A stretch of DNA of 64,000 bases, from NCBI RefSeq assembly GCF_010389155.1, contig NC_057761.1, positions 24,574,210 to 24,638,209 on the forward strand, in the 5' to 3' direction. The stretch is from Erigeron canadensis. Taxonomy: Eukaryota; Streptophyta; Magnoliopsida; Asterales; Asteraceae. Below, piece after piece: positions 12,801 to 23,972 of the stretch. The notes beneath the pieces are model-generated. The model had not been told where the DNA came from. It ran no database searches and was given only the letters and a program-made list of their open reading frames with translations. The position numbers and the translations under genes were made by a program. How positions within the stretch are numbered: the first letter of the stretch is position 1; each line of letters opens with the position of its first letter.

Positions 12801-13180
12801 ATGTTGATTAATAATGATGAAAGGTGTAGTGTGGGGATAAGAAATGATTAGAATGGGAGGCGTGGTTTTGGTTTTATTTAGAAACTTAGGAAGAGTAGTT
12901 ATTATTGAAAATAAATACAAGTTGAGGGGCCCTTTTGTTTAATTCAATTTAATACATTAAAAACTTTGACCCTAGGAAACAATAAAGCCGTCATTCTCGC
13001 CTAAATTTGCAATGTTAAAAAAACAAATAAATTTAATTTAAAACTATTGTTATACCTGGTCATTAGCCGAGGATAACAATCAGACATATAATTTAATACG
13101 GGTCATTAATTTTAATATATCAACCATTACAATCGATCAAAAAAACTCATCATTAAGCAATACAACATAAGAGGAAAGTT
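9801..13180. other. Gene-free AT-rich stretch
   Basis: No supportable gene. It holds a tandem repeat (11133-11371). A Helitron-like 5' block starts near 11020 ('cttaatcttaatatatatt', then 'aggcaactgacc'); relatives occur at about 16935 and 27910. The rest is low-complexity. Confidence 0.5.
11133..11371. repeat. About 60-bp tandem repeat, four units
   Basis: 'ccatcaccaatttacacttt' recurs with small changes at a spacing of about 60 bp (near 11153, 11213, 11273 and 11333), each followed by an 'aatttaaaaat'-type segment. Units differ by point changes and single-base indels. Confidence 0.7.
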
Positions 13181-13771
13181 ATTTTGAGAACTATAAAAAA
13201 AAAAAACGCGAGAACCAATCTGGGCCACACATCTCATCTCCTTTTTTCTCTCTCATCACTTTCATCCAAATTTTTCAAAACGTTTTATCTCACAAACCGT
13301 GCATCGTTAGACGAAAAAAAACCATGGGTAGTCTTAAAATTTCGTTCTCTTTCATTGGAGATGCGACTTGATATACTTTTGACAAACTTTTAAATTTCGA
13401 AATTTTTTTTTTTTTCGAATTTTTTTTTTACCTGCACATGTGTAGGATGTGTATGATGTATACCCTACACATGTCTTGCACATGTGTAGGACGTCCTACA
13501 CATGTGTAGGATTATCGCTAAAAAAAAATTAAAAAAAAAAATCGAAATTTAAAAGTTTGTCAAAAGTATATCAAGTCGCATCTCTAATGAAAGAGCACGA
13601 AATTTTAAGACTACCCATGCTTTTTTTTTCGTTTAACGATGTACGGTTTGTGAGATAAAACCATTTGAATGAATTGGGTGAAAATGAGGAGAGAGAAAAT
13701 TAAATATCATCAAGATCAAAATCAATGGCCAGGATTGATTCTCGCTTTTTTTTTTTTATGGTTCTCAAAAT
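13181..13771. mobile_element. Foldback (long inverted-repeat) element
   Basis: The ends are inverted copies: 'attttgagaac' at 13181-13191 against 'gttctcaaaat' at 13761-13771, followed inward by A-runs and 'gcgagaacc'. The arms stay complementary over about 220 bp, for example 'gcgacttgatatacttttga' near 13363 against 'tcaaaagtatatcaagtcgc' near 13560. The centre holds three copies of 'cacatgtgtaggat'-like sequence. No protein gene and no clear target duplication. The arm sequence is shared with the Helitron-like elements near 30.9 and 42.1 kb. Confidence 0.75.
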
Positions 13772-15198
13772 CTTAAAATACAAAACTTTGATGGCGAAAT
13801 AATAATTGCAACCTTTTTTAGAAGATAAAAACTTTGACGATGAAAAAAAAAGACTAAAATTGTAGTACCATGAATCCTCAGAAATAAAACTTGAATGGTA
13901 AAATACAAAAAACTTGAAAAAAGTTAATAGTTAAGTGTGAAACATTAAAATATTATTAGTCTAAAAGTAATGATATAAATCAAAATAAAAATTAAAAATA
14001 CAAAGAAGGGAAGTGACATCTATACTACACACCGATTAAGAAATGAAAAAAAGAAAAAAAAGAAAAACTAAGTAGGCTAGCTGCTGAGTCAGCAGCCAAC
14101 CAAGCTGCTTCACTATTCACGCGAAAAGTTTTTATAAATGATTATTAATAAATATATATGGAATATATTCAGTTAGAAGTTTTTCAAAAAAAAAAAAGAA
14201 ATTTTAAGCTGTATTACCTACAAACTTTTATAAAGTTTTTTTTTATAACGTTTTGATTAATTCGGATAACATACATAGTAAAAAATCGATTTTTTACTGA
14301 ATCAATATGTAGTCATGTAGATAGTGCCTAACAAGGTGCCTTATACCCTCGTCCAAAACTAGTCCTTGGACTCATGCTCCATTGAACATCATAGGGTTGG
14401 ATTAGTCATTGGACTTGTCCTTCCCCATTCGTCCCCAGGGATGAATGTTTAAACAATTTTTTATTTTTATTTTTTTAGTTTTTGTGAGTGTATAATTAAT
14501 AAAAGGTGAGTCTAAGACTAGTTCTGGGTATAAGGTTGGATTTAAAAAGATTAGTCATTGAATGAGTTTTTTGTTGATGTGGTGTTGATTAGGATTAGTT
14601 CTTTTGAGAACAAGAGGCAGCTCCTAATTGCCTATATCTTTTTGTGTATGTAGCATTGTAATGATTTTTAATGAAGTTATCAATTTGTCCCCAAATAAAT
14701 TTATGTTTCCTTTACAAAGTTAACAAGAAAAACTAATCCATTGTCTTTAAAGTGGTCATCTGTTGGTAGAAAAGGTATCTAAACATACTTTCTTAGTCCA
14801 AATTAACCAAGGTATCAAATATCTGGACGACTTTGAGAAATCATCCTGAGAATTAGCTTATATGATACTCCGCAAAATAGGAGCTCTCAAACGATAAGAA
14901 AACACTTCATGGAAACGTACATCACTTTAAGTGACTCACTTATCATCAATTTTGTCATACCAACTTCACTTTATCAATTTTAAAATTGATTTTTAATTGA
15001 CACATTAATACTAACAATAACTCATCACTTTTGATATGAAAACGTATAACCTTTTTATGGACTTTAAGTGAAGCCTTAAGGTCTTCATTTAACATTTTCT
15101 AAAAGTTAAAACACTCATTATCTACTTCACTAATGGGTGATTGGCTTTGTGAGATTAGGGATCCGTATTATTTTTCATTACTTTACATTTGTTCATTA
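13772..15198. other. Gene-free stretch with small palindromes
   Basis: No supportable gene. A 17-bp perfect palindrome, GCTGCTGAGTCAGCAGC, lies at 14080-14096 and contains the bZIP-type core TGAGTCA. At about 14340-14545 the inverted pair 'cttataccctcgtccaaaac' and 'agactagttctgggtataag' looks like a decayed MITE. Confidence 0.5.
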
Positions 15199-15581
15199 CT
15201 AGTGTTGTACCCGCGCGATACGGCAGGGAATAAGAAAAAAACGCCGGTGGTTTGTGGGCCGGCAGCGGGGATGGTGGTTTGTGGGGTGGCGGTGATGAAA
15301 AAGAAAAAAAAAATAAGCCGACGGCGGTGGATGGTGTTTTGATGGTGGTTTTTGGGGCGGTGGTGGATAGTGTTTATTGGGGATAACGTACATAGAAGGT
15401 GGATTGCGGCGGTGGATGGTGGTATTTGGGGCGATGGTGGATGGTGTTTATGGGGGGAGAAAATCAAAGAAGGGGAGAGAGAGAAAAAATAGGGTAGTGT
15501 AAATTAGGAGGGCATAAAAGACATTTTAAAGGTAGAGGTGTTAAAAGGGGTTAGGTAGTTTGCTTATTAAGGGAGTATAGA
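15199..15581 (-). mobile_element. Short non-autonomous Helitron (383 bp)
   Basis: Read on the minus strand it begins TCTATACTCCC after a host A, and ends with 'ccgtatcgcgcgggtacaac' then ACTAG before a host T (CTAG at 15199-15202). This is the Helitron pattern: 5' TC, a short 3' hairpin, CTRR, insertion between A and T, no target duplication. The interior is rich in 'ggtggatggtgg' and carries no helicase gene. A near-identical 3' end is at about 22662-22690. Confidence 0.65.
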
Positions 15582-15610
15582 TATAATCTAACTATTAAAT
15601 AAGTTAAGAA

Positions 15611-15995
15611 GATTTGGCAAAGGATAAGCATCTGGTGTAAAATCCCTCTTATTTTCTTGTTCTCGGTGAAAGACTTGTTCGAATTCTATCAAACCGGGGA
15701 TTTGGGAAAGGTGGAAAAAGAAATCATTAAATGCATCGTGTTCGTGGCTTGTTGGTGTTTTTGGAAGGTACGAAACGAGAAGAGATTTAACAACGGCGGG
15801 GTCAATACAGAGAAGATTTTTCAAGACATACGATCGATAGGCTTCCTTTGGTATAGATATAGAAAGAAACATTGTACGATTAGTTGGGAAAATTGATGTA
15901 ACTTTGTTTTATACTAATATGGTTGTATAATTCGCCGAACCACTAGTTTGGTGGTGAAGGCCGTGTGAATAAAAGTTAACTTTAAAAAAAAATCT
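15611..15995 (+). mobile_element. 5'-truncated L1-type LINE
   Basis: Flanked by a 13-bp target-site duplication, aataagttaagaa (15598-15610 and 15996-16008), and ending in an A-run. The plus strand from 15657 encodes the C-terminal end of a plant L1 reverse transcriptase protein: the zinc-finger-type tail reads IVFVACWCFWKVRNEKRFNN and later FLWYRYRKKHCTISWEN before the stop. Only this last portion is present, as is usual for truncated LINE insertions. It inserted just beside the Helitron at 15199-15581. Confidence 0.8.
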
Positions 15996-17455
15996 AATAA
16001 GTTAAGAAAACAAAAGACGAGAAAAAATCTAGTGCTTGAAGGGCATGAAGGACCCACACCCCTCGTCTTTACCTTCAGTTAACCAACGAAACCGGCCAGT
16101 TATCGAAACAAACTACGCGCTGTGTCGGTTTGGAAAGGAAAAATGACACGCATCGACAAGTAATTGATGATTACATCTTCGGTTCTTGAGTTATCTACCA
16201 TAAAACGTGTTCCATATAGGTGCTTCTCAATTTGAAATTTAAGAAATAAGTGTATTATTTCTTTGTAACGATATATTATTCTACTCATATTTTTAAATTT
16301 ACACAAATATTAAATTACACGATTATATGAGAAATGGTATCAATTCCCACTGTTAAGAAATAAGTGAATTATTCCTATATAATTTCTTTGTAGGTAGAGT
16401 GGTAATTGACATGGCTAATAGATGACAAGATTGAGATTCTTTAAAGTTGATCCAACTTTACCTAACATTGAATATTCAATTGTCAAGATTTAAATATTAT
16501 ATTTTAATCTTGACCTATGGATTTATTTTAATCTTGACCATTGGATTTAATTAAACGGCTAAAGTAGATCCAACTTTAGATGGATCAACTTTAGTGAATC
16601 CTAATAGAGGATGACAAAAACATGATGAAAAAAGGTAACAAGAGAAAGTTTTTAATCTCCACCTCGAAATTGAGTTTTTAAGCTCGAGTTGAGCCAAACA
16701 AAAGATGGCCGCTTGATCGAAAACTTATTAGTCGGTTTATCTAGTATGGGGTTCTCCTCATTATCTTAAGTTGAATGAGCTTTATGAGTTTAATGATTTT
16801 CAATCGACTTAAACAAATCAAACGAGCTTAGTCGCATATAGAGCTGTTATAAATGAGATTATATGAACTTGATTTGTTCTATGACTCTATGAGACAAGTT
16901 TACAAGCTTGAAAATCAGATCGATTGAATAGTTATCTTAATCTTAATATATATTATAAGACAGTCGAACTAATAATTTATTAACTAATCAAATCACTCAA
17001 TTTTATTAAATTGATTCTCGGTTATTTCATCATTTAATTTAATTATAAATTAAAATTCCTAATAATTCTTATCCAAATATATTATTATATTAATATTTGT
17101 ATAAAAAGTCTCATTAATTTGTACTTTTTTGTATTCCTTCAATAATTTACACTTTTTAACCCTGAATACTTAATTTATATTTATTTTTAGTTATCAACTT
17201 AAATTGATTTTTTTCGCATTTTTTAATTATTTAATTAATTAAAAAAATTCAAAATATGTTCAACAGATGTAATACAATATATGTGTTCGAAAAGTATATT
17301 CTTTTAAATTTGTTTTTACATATATTTTTTTACATTTAATTTTATATATTTAATAATTTATCTTATCTTTAAAATGTTATAAACAATCAGTAATGTAATC
17401 ACATCCATTATATAAACAACAGAAATGATTAATCCTCCTAAATATCAAAGAATAT

Positions 17456-17900
17456 GAAGACAATCCTAATCGTTATCTAATTATCATATGACATGTGATT
17501 GAAAATAAACTTATTTGTGTTATGGCTGACATCATGATCCAATACATATAAAAGAAAATGAAGACAATCCTAATTGTTATCTAATTATCATAGGACATGT
17601 GATTGAAAATAAATTTATTCGTGTTATGGCTTGCATCATGATCCAAGACATATATTTGAATGTCAAGTACAAGATCACAAGTTTGTTTATATTTTAATTT
17701 TTAATTATCTTTTATAATAATATCTTATTATGAGTACAACTGGTTTAAAAAAGTTAAAATAAACTAATTCGTGTTATGAGTCCGCTTTATGATCCAAGAC
17801 ATATATTTGAATGTCAAGTACAAGATCACAAGTTTGTTTATATTTAAATTTTTAATTATCTTTCATAATAATAACATATCATGAGTATAACTGGTTCAAA
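17456..17900. repeat. Overlapping tandem duplications (104-bp and about 150-bp units)
   Basis: 'gaagacaatcctaat' recurs at 17456 and 17560 with about 100 bp of shared sequence. 'catatatttgaatgtcaagt' then recurs with a period near 150 bp (unit starts 17621 and 17771). The two units overlap, suggesting successive slippage or unequal exchange. Confidence 0.7.
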
Positions 17901-18477
17901 AAATTTATAATAGAGAAATTATTGTAGCATGTGCCATGTAAAATGATTACGACAAACAATTTCATCAATATGTCTCAGCTAATAATGACAATGACGAACC
18001 TGCTATTATTGTACTATAAGTTGTAAAGTATAACACTTGAAACCGTATATCTTTAAAAATTATAAGCTTTTATAACTTAAAAGATAAAAATCTTACATTC
18101 ATAACATCGTAAGTCCCGTGTCCAGTGTTAAATACAGGTCTAAAAGTTAGAATGAATTTAAACTATGGTCAATCGACAAACCCCATACAATCCCTGACGG
18201 CCCTACCTGGAGCATCTATTGGAGCATCTACACAGACGATGTTACCACAGGGAAAAAATAGAGGTGTATCGGCCCTACCAACTGATTCAACGGAAAATGT
18301 CAATCAATTGATTCAACGGAAAATGTCACATAGATAAATTACCTAACGCTATGTTTAAAAAGGGTAGGATATTTTAGTTTAATTGGATTAACTTATATCG
18401 ATCATTATTGTCATAATAATACATCAATTAGGCTTGGAGGTGCAGAGTGTACGTCTATCTGAATTTATTATAATGTT

Positions 18478-18570
18478 AGGGGCTCGGGGGTTCGCACCCC
18501 CGAACGCTGGGTCCAAGGGGCGGCAGCCCCTGGCGGGGTACAAAGGGTAGAGCCCGTGGGGTCAAGCTGT
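18478..18570. repeat. GC-rich island, probably a transposon fragment
   Basis: Strong composition shift in AT-rich DNA. It starts with the perfect hairpin 'cgggggttcgcacccccg' and continues with 'ggggcggcagcccctggcgg' and 'ggtagagcccgtggggtc'. No coding sense was seen. It resembles GC-rich segments seen in some plant LTR or Helitron ends, but I cannot assign it. Confidence 0.35.
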
Positions 18571-19375
18571 CAGTATGGAAAATTTTTATTTCCATTAAAT
18601 TGTTTTGTTATGAATAAATTTTCGGAACTTACAGGAGTTGTTTTGGCAACTTCAAAAGCCTTGTAAATTAACCGTCAATTTGACAGTTAATGGGCCATAA
18701 GTTAGATTAACGCTCCATAATTTTCCCTCTGGTCGAATTGACACTGTTTTTTCTCAAACATAAAACACATAAAATATTCTTAATCTTTGATTGTATCCGA
18801 TTAAATAATTTGGATAAACCGCCAAATTAATTCAATCTGAAAGCGATTACGTGCCTTCAATGATTGTTTATATCCGGTTATCTGTTCGTTATTTGCGAAA
18901 TTCTCCAACAAAAAAAAATTAAGTGGATTTGTATTTGTAACCTCTATTGTTATGTTGCATGTCTTTCATCTCTAGACTATTATCGTAGAGATTAAGAGAA
19001 TAATACGAGTAGTTCATTGTGACTATTAAACAAACACATGTATTAATTTGTACATCAAAGTTTGCTTTTAAACAATGCCAATTGATGTTGCATGACTGTC
19101 TCGTTCAAAATTTTATATATGCTATCACTGCAACTAACACTTATTTCTAAAGTCTAACTAACACGATCAGTTAATTCTCAAACAAGATCCATGATACAAA
19201 ATGTCATATCAAAAGAGAAAAAATACCACCATCCATCTACTAGCTTATAACGCAATTAGCCCATCACTTGGGCATGATAGCTCCTCTACTTAACTTCACC
19301 CAATGCAATCGCAGTATGTACATGGCTTGCGTGCTCAAGCATTTTGGTGAAACATATTTTACTAATGGTAGCAGC

Positions 19376-20272
19376 TTATCGTCTCCATGGGACGACTTGA
19401 TTTATGCCCTCATACATGTTTTCCTGTCAACACACACAAACAGTTGGTTAAGCGGTTAAGCACCTTGTTAACAGGTTAGATCGATTGATTGAATGGGTAA
19501 CAGCTTAATTATCTAAGGTGCCCCAATGCATATATATAAACAAGTTAACATGTCATATATATTTAGTTACTCTAATCATGCTTACTATATATATACATAC
19601 CCGTTTTAAGCTATTATCCAACCCATCTGACATGTTCATATCGTCACATCACACGATTTTGTTTGAACTTACCAAGATAATAGAAGTGGTTCCATCTAAA
19701 GGAAAAAATCTGTGTATTCTGGAAAGTTTTTTGCTCTTTAACTTGGAATCGAGAGAATATGAAAGGCCATCAGATGAAGTTGAAGTCGAAAATGAAGTAT
19801 CTCCACTTCCTCCACTGACACTACCTCTGCTGCTGATATCCCTGAAACCATCCCAACTCCACGAACTATACTTAATGCGTGACGTTTCCTTAGACATAAT
19901 CTTTCTCAACGGATTTATGATCTTCCACTTACTCTTACCAACTATCCAACTCGAAGATTGTGTGTCTACATCGGGCCCATCCAAAACAGTTTTTGGTGAC
20001 AGTATGAATTCCCTTTTGCTCTTAGAACTGAACATTCTTGGAGGGAGATCTAATGACCTGAAGGAATTAGATTTTTGTGGTTGCGGATTAATATTAGTGG
20101 TGAATCTTGGTTTTCCGGGTGCCTCTTCCCATTGGAATGGGACGGTGGCTACACTGTGTGATGGTGAAGTGAACCCCCCTTGCAATTGACCTGGTTTTTT
20201 GAAACGTTGCGAATATAGTAATAGTTTAGGTGACATATAACTTGGTTCTTGCAGTTCCTCTTTGATCTCCAT
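19376..20272 (-). CDS. DUF688 family protein
   Basis: Plant-specific protein of unknown function. Two exons: 20272-19673 (200 codons) and 19423-19376 (16 codons including TAA), joined in phase 0 by a canonical donor (TTG|GTAAGT) and acceptor (ttgacag|GAA), giving 215 aa. Family features: the N-terminal motif VPFQWEEAPGKPR (residues about 44-56), basic and Ser-rich low-complexity middle, and the C-terminal block YEGINQVVPWRR encoded by the tiny second exon, which is easy to miss. No signal peptide or membrane segment. The next gene upstream on the same strand is the phytolongin at 21145-21804. Confidence 0.85.
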
Positions 20273-20835
20273 CTTCTTCTATCTGTCTCTCCATTAATTC
20301 TAGTACATGTATGTATATATATTGTTGTTTTTGGGTCCACCAGCTGCTTCTTTACCAAAATACAAATGGTAGCTAGATTCTCATTGCAGGCCAATTTAGA
20401 TGTCAAAATTGCCTATGGACAGAATTTGCTACAAGCCAAATGAAAAGTTACAATTAGATACAATATACTTGAGCTTTTGTAGTTGTTTACAACACCAAAG
20501 ACCATAACTCTTTCTGCTGATAACCGAATCATTTATACGGCTTGCTGTCAAAATCCTGGACGAATGTTTTGAGACTAGAATAGTATGCTCAAAACCGGCA
20601 AATCATGAATATTCTTATACCAAATTGTCATAGGTTCGAGTCACAATATGTCATCCTCGGAGACCATACAAATACTTATGTTGATAAAGTCAAAAGAAGA
20701 TCTCAAGTATGTTTTATGATCTTTGATTACCTTTGACACCTCCAAAAGTATTGGAAAACTACAAGTGTGCATTGACTATATTGACTGCCTAACTAAAACA
20801 TGCTAAAGTGTGAACTACTAGTATAGTTACTAATT

Positions 20836-20925
20836 AAACGCCAATGCCTAGATTTGAACCTGGCTTCAAGAGAGGTAAAACCTTCCACCTCCTCTTCTGA
20901 CCACTAGACCAAGGGCTCATTGGTA
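20836..20925 (-). mobile_element. tRNA-type SINE head
   Basis: The minus strand reads 'gagcccttggtctagtggtc' (A-box region) and, about 45 bp later, 'ccaggttcaaatctaggc' (B-box region). These are the tRNA-like promoter elements of plant SINEs. No tail was identified, so it is probably truncated. It sits between the DUF688 and phytolongin genes. Confidence 0.5.
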
Positions 20926-21144
20926 GCAAAAGTAGACTTACCAATTACTTGATGGAACAAATGACAGTCACATATTTCATTATAGTCAAGAATATACAAA
21001 ACCAAACATCATATAAGACCACTAATAAACAACAAAAACTTATGATATGTTGTAAGTTTCTAATATACACAAAGTGTTCCATCATTACCAATTTACAAGT
21101 ATAAGAGTATAATGAGGGCTATCAACAGTTAAATAACACTACAC

Positions 21145-21804
21145 TTAATGATCAGTAACACACTGGAAACCATTGCAAACACAAAGCCAAATCACAAACA
21201 AACCAACACAAATAACCAAATCCATAGTCAACACAATCAACACTTGCTTCTTCCAAATGTACCTCCCTTTTTGTGTCTTACCCCCACTCGAAACACTCAC
21301 ATCATCATCTGAATATACGTCTGTTTTGTCTTCTTCCAATTCGTCTTTGTTTAACCGTTTCTTCCTTCTAACAGAATCTGAACTCCCTGAATGACAATCT
21401 TTCAAACTTTCTGGCGACGACACTGCATCGATTTCCAAATCCAAACCAAGAAGCTGGTGAAACACCGGACTAAATTCTCTTTGAAAACAATGCGACTTCA
21501 TGGTATCAGAACCACAAGTATCCATCATATCAATAAACGCATTTTGTACGTTCTTGAGAAACAACAAACACTCGGGCTTCTCTAGTGACTCGTCAAATAT
21601 ACCAAAGTATACAAAAGGATGTACAATGTGAAACATGTAAGTTTTGCCAAGAACAGTATGCGAAAAGATTGAATGAAACGGTGGCGTTTTCTCTAGACAC
21701 TTTATAGCTAGATCACTATATGCATCTTTTGAGGTGTATTCAGCTAGAATTGTAGTGTCTTTGGCAATGCAAGTGTACAAGATTAAATCAGGGTTCAAAC
21801 TCAT
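21145..21804 (-). CDS. PHYL: Phytolongin (longin-domain membrane protein without SNARE motif)
   Basis: Single-exon 219-aa protein of the plant phytolongin family, relatives of R-SNAREs of the VAMP7 group that act in the secretory and endomembrane system. Residues about 5-120 are a longin domain (LILYTCIAKDTTILAEYTSK; SHTVLGKTYMFHIVHPFVYF; IFDESLEKPECLLFL). A polar linker rich in Ser, Asp and Lys takes the place of the heptad SNARE helix, and a C-terminal tail anchor follows (VLIVLTMDLVICVGLFVIWL, about 188-207) with a short lumenal end. No introns, which fits the family. A TATA-like box (ctttatatatct) lies about 50 bp upstream near 21845-21857. A true VAMP is excluded by the missing R-SNARE core. 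Placement in the Phyl1 or Phyl2 subgroup was not attempted. Confidence 0.88.
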   Translation of the reverse strand: MSLNPDLILYTCIAKDTTILAEYTSKDAYSDLAIKCLEKTPPFHSIFSHTVLGKTYMFHIVHPFVYFGIFDESLEKPECLLFLKNVQNAFIDMMDTCGSDTMKSHCFQREFSPVFHQLLGLDLEIDAVSSPESLKDCHSGSSDSVRRKKRLNKDELEEDKTDVYSDDDVSVSSGGKTQKGRYIWKKQVLIVLTMDLVICVGLFVIWLCVCNGFQCVTDH

Positions 21805-22310
21805 TGTTTCAAAATGATATGGTATGATTCCTTTTGTATTTTTAGATATATAAAGTTATATATGTATTCATCATATATGCACAATGCACTTATGATTATT
21901 ATTCTTTGCGTATGGATTAATGTTTGGAGTAAAAGTAGGATATATGCATGATTGATTGATACTTTTCCCATAACTGAAGTTACAAATATTTGCAGGTTGT
22001 AGCCAGTGAGACATGACTGGGACTTGGTGTGCATATGGAATTTATATATATGTTCATGATTGATTATGTCCATTGGTGATATAAGTAGTTGGTGACTTTA
22101 CTTCTAATCTACATTTAGTGAATTAAATAGGGCTTTGGATATACCTTATAAAGCTTATATAACTAAAACTTGATAATTAACTGTAATGAGATATGTTACT
22201 CGATATGCGATAATATGTGAATTTTGACAAAGGTCTCTAACACTTCTAACACAACTCTTAATATTCAAATCCTTTCATTTGTACTTTTGAGGTTAATCAA
22301 ACATTCAAAC

Positions 22311-22690
22311 CTACTATCTATCTATTATATATTAATAAACAAACTACCCTCCCCTCTTTTCAACTATCTACTTTTAAAATATCCAAAATACCCTTAATTC
22401 TCAACACATTTCTAACTCACACACTAAATCTACCCAATATATATATCTAAAATATTTTACACCCATGTTTTATCTCCTTTATTAATTAATTAAACTATTT
22501 ACACATAATATCTATATAATATTCTTAATAAAGTTATTTATAATAGATACATCTCTTAACTATAAAATAACTACACTACCATTTACGTCAATTACTTTTA
22601 GATTAATAACCACATCGTTACCACCACCGCCACTAGCACCACCCGTTGCCGTCACCGCCGTCGTATTGCGCGGGTACCCATTTCGTACTA
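22311..22690 (+). mobile_element. Non-autonomous Helitron-like element
   Basis: Starts TCTATTATATATTAATAAAC, has an AT-rich body and a 'caccaccgccactagcacca' block, and ends 'cgtattgcgcgggtaccc' near 22680, the same 3' hairpin type as the Helitron at 15199-15581. The final CTRR is degenerate (GTACTAT). Confidence 0.5.
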
Positions 22691-22734
22691 TATTGTAAAA
22701 AAAATAGCTTTTTATTTATAGAAATGTTGAAACT

Positions 22735-22974
22735 TGTGTAATATTTACACATAACACCCTTTCAAATGTTTTATTATACTATCCGCTTAACAATACTAAT
22801 TAATTTACACTATTAATCATTTATCTTCCAAAATATCACAATTAACCATTTAGATAAATTACATTTACATCAATAACTTACACCACCCAACACCGCCTTC
22901 GTCACTAACAATCGGCCTCACTACCACACCGTCATCGTGACGACTACCGATGCATCACGCGATTACCGTTCTAG
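22735..22974 (+). mobile_element. Helitron-like fragment with 3' CTAG end
   Basis: Related in sequence and layout to 840-1107, ending 'gcatcacgcgattaccgtt' then CTAG (22971-22974) followed by T. The 5' boundary is approximate. Confidence 0.45.
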
Positions 22975-23159
22975 TTTATATACACGGGCAAAGTCAATAA
23001 CCAATTTTTCACTCAACTTGACATCTATTTAAACAAAATTACTTTCATCTAAATAATTATATAAATTAACAAAATTAATAAAGAATTTTCCACAGATCAA
23101 GCTTGAAGCCATTTAAACAAAATAACATAGACCTAGTGTCATTCATGCCCTATCTCTTA

Positions 23160-23423
23160 TTCCCTCCGTCCCACTAATAGTGTCCTGTTTTAAATTTTTA
23201 AAGTCTTTTTTTTTTTTTTTACCATTTTGACCAAAAATATTTTTATTTGTATTGCATAATACTTGATGGAAATTATATGAATAAATTGAGGTTTAGATGT
23301 GTTTTCATTGGGTATAATTTTCGTCAAGTATTATATAATTCAATAAAAAATATTTAAGGTCAAACTTACATAAAATAGACTTTGAATATTCAAAACTAGA
23401 CACATTTAATGGGACGGAGAGAG
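23160..23423. mobile_element. Stowaway (Tc1/mariner-type) MITE
   Basis: Terminal inverted repeats TTCCCTCCGTCCCA and TGGGACGGAGAGAG, the classic Stowaway end, flanked by TA on both sides (23158-23159 and 23424-23425). 264 bp, non-coding. Confidence 0.85.
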
Positions 23424-23844
23424 TATATAAATAAGACAAGATTGCTTCTAGAAACTTTTTTACTTATGTGACATACCATCATTTTTTCCTAAACGAATTT
23501 TAAAAATATATAATGTCATAATAGATTTTCTTTTCTTTCAAAAACTATTTTTTATATTAGACAATATGTAATCTCTTTTTTTTCATATTATTTTTTCAAC
23601 CTTAATTTTTTAAAATTAATATGAAAAATAATCGATTGTATCCTAACTCTTTAATTTTAGTTTCATATCTACAATTGATTTATGATAGTTATTTTTTAAT
23701 TTTTTTCATCACCTTAATCGGTTTTATATATTAACATTCATCTTTACAAGTATGTTGTTATCTCCGTATCAAATTATAATGTATTGACAACAAATTACAT
23801 ACATATTTCTATATATTTTTGGTTTTGAATTTTTAATTAAGCGT

Positions 23845-23873
23845 CCCGGGTTGAACCCGGGCTGATTAGCTAG
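23845..23873 (+). mobile_element. Isolated Helitron 3' terminus
   Basis: Perfect hairpin CCCGGG-TTGAA-CCCGGG (23845-23861), then 8 nt and CTAG (23870-23873) followed by T. The hairpin-to-CTRR spacing is typical of Helitrons. The upstream extent and 5' TC end were not fixed. Confidence 0.5.
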
Positions 23874-23972
23874 TAGTATTAGATAAGATTCTTCGATTTA
23901 TTCGTTTAAAATGAAAATCAAGTATTCGTTATTTTTCGTAAAATGATTCTTATCTATTAATCATTAAATATA

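Larger units (their letters stand above)
16009..19375. other. Gene-free stretch with repeats
   Basis: No supportable gene. It includes a Helitron-like 5' block near 16935, tandem duplications at 17456-17900 and a GC-rich island at 18478-18570. The remainder is AT-rich and unassigned. Confidence 0.5.

Noticed and set aside
13430..13510. Short repeated 'cacatgtgtagga' units as a CRISPR-like array
   Set aside because: They form the centre of a foldback element in a plant genome, with no regular spacers.
15183..15467. Overlapping Pro/His-rich open frames on the minus strand
   Set aside because: They arise from the ggtggatggtgg repeat inside a Helitron, and several frames are open at once, as expected for such repeats.
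19518..20189. 223-codon plus-strand open frame
   Set aside because: It is the antisense shadow of the DUF688 exon, which has family motifs and a matching second exon on the minus strand.
20836..20925. A genuine tRNA gene
   Set aside because: A- and B-box-like sequences are present, but no cloverleaf with a plausible anticodon arm could be drawn; a SINE head fits better.
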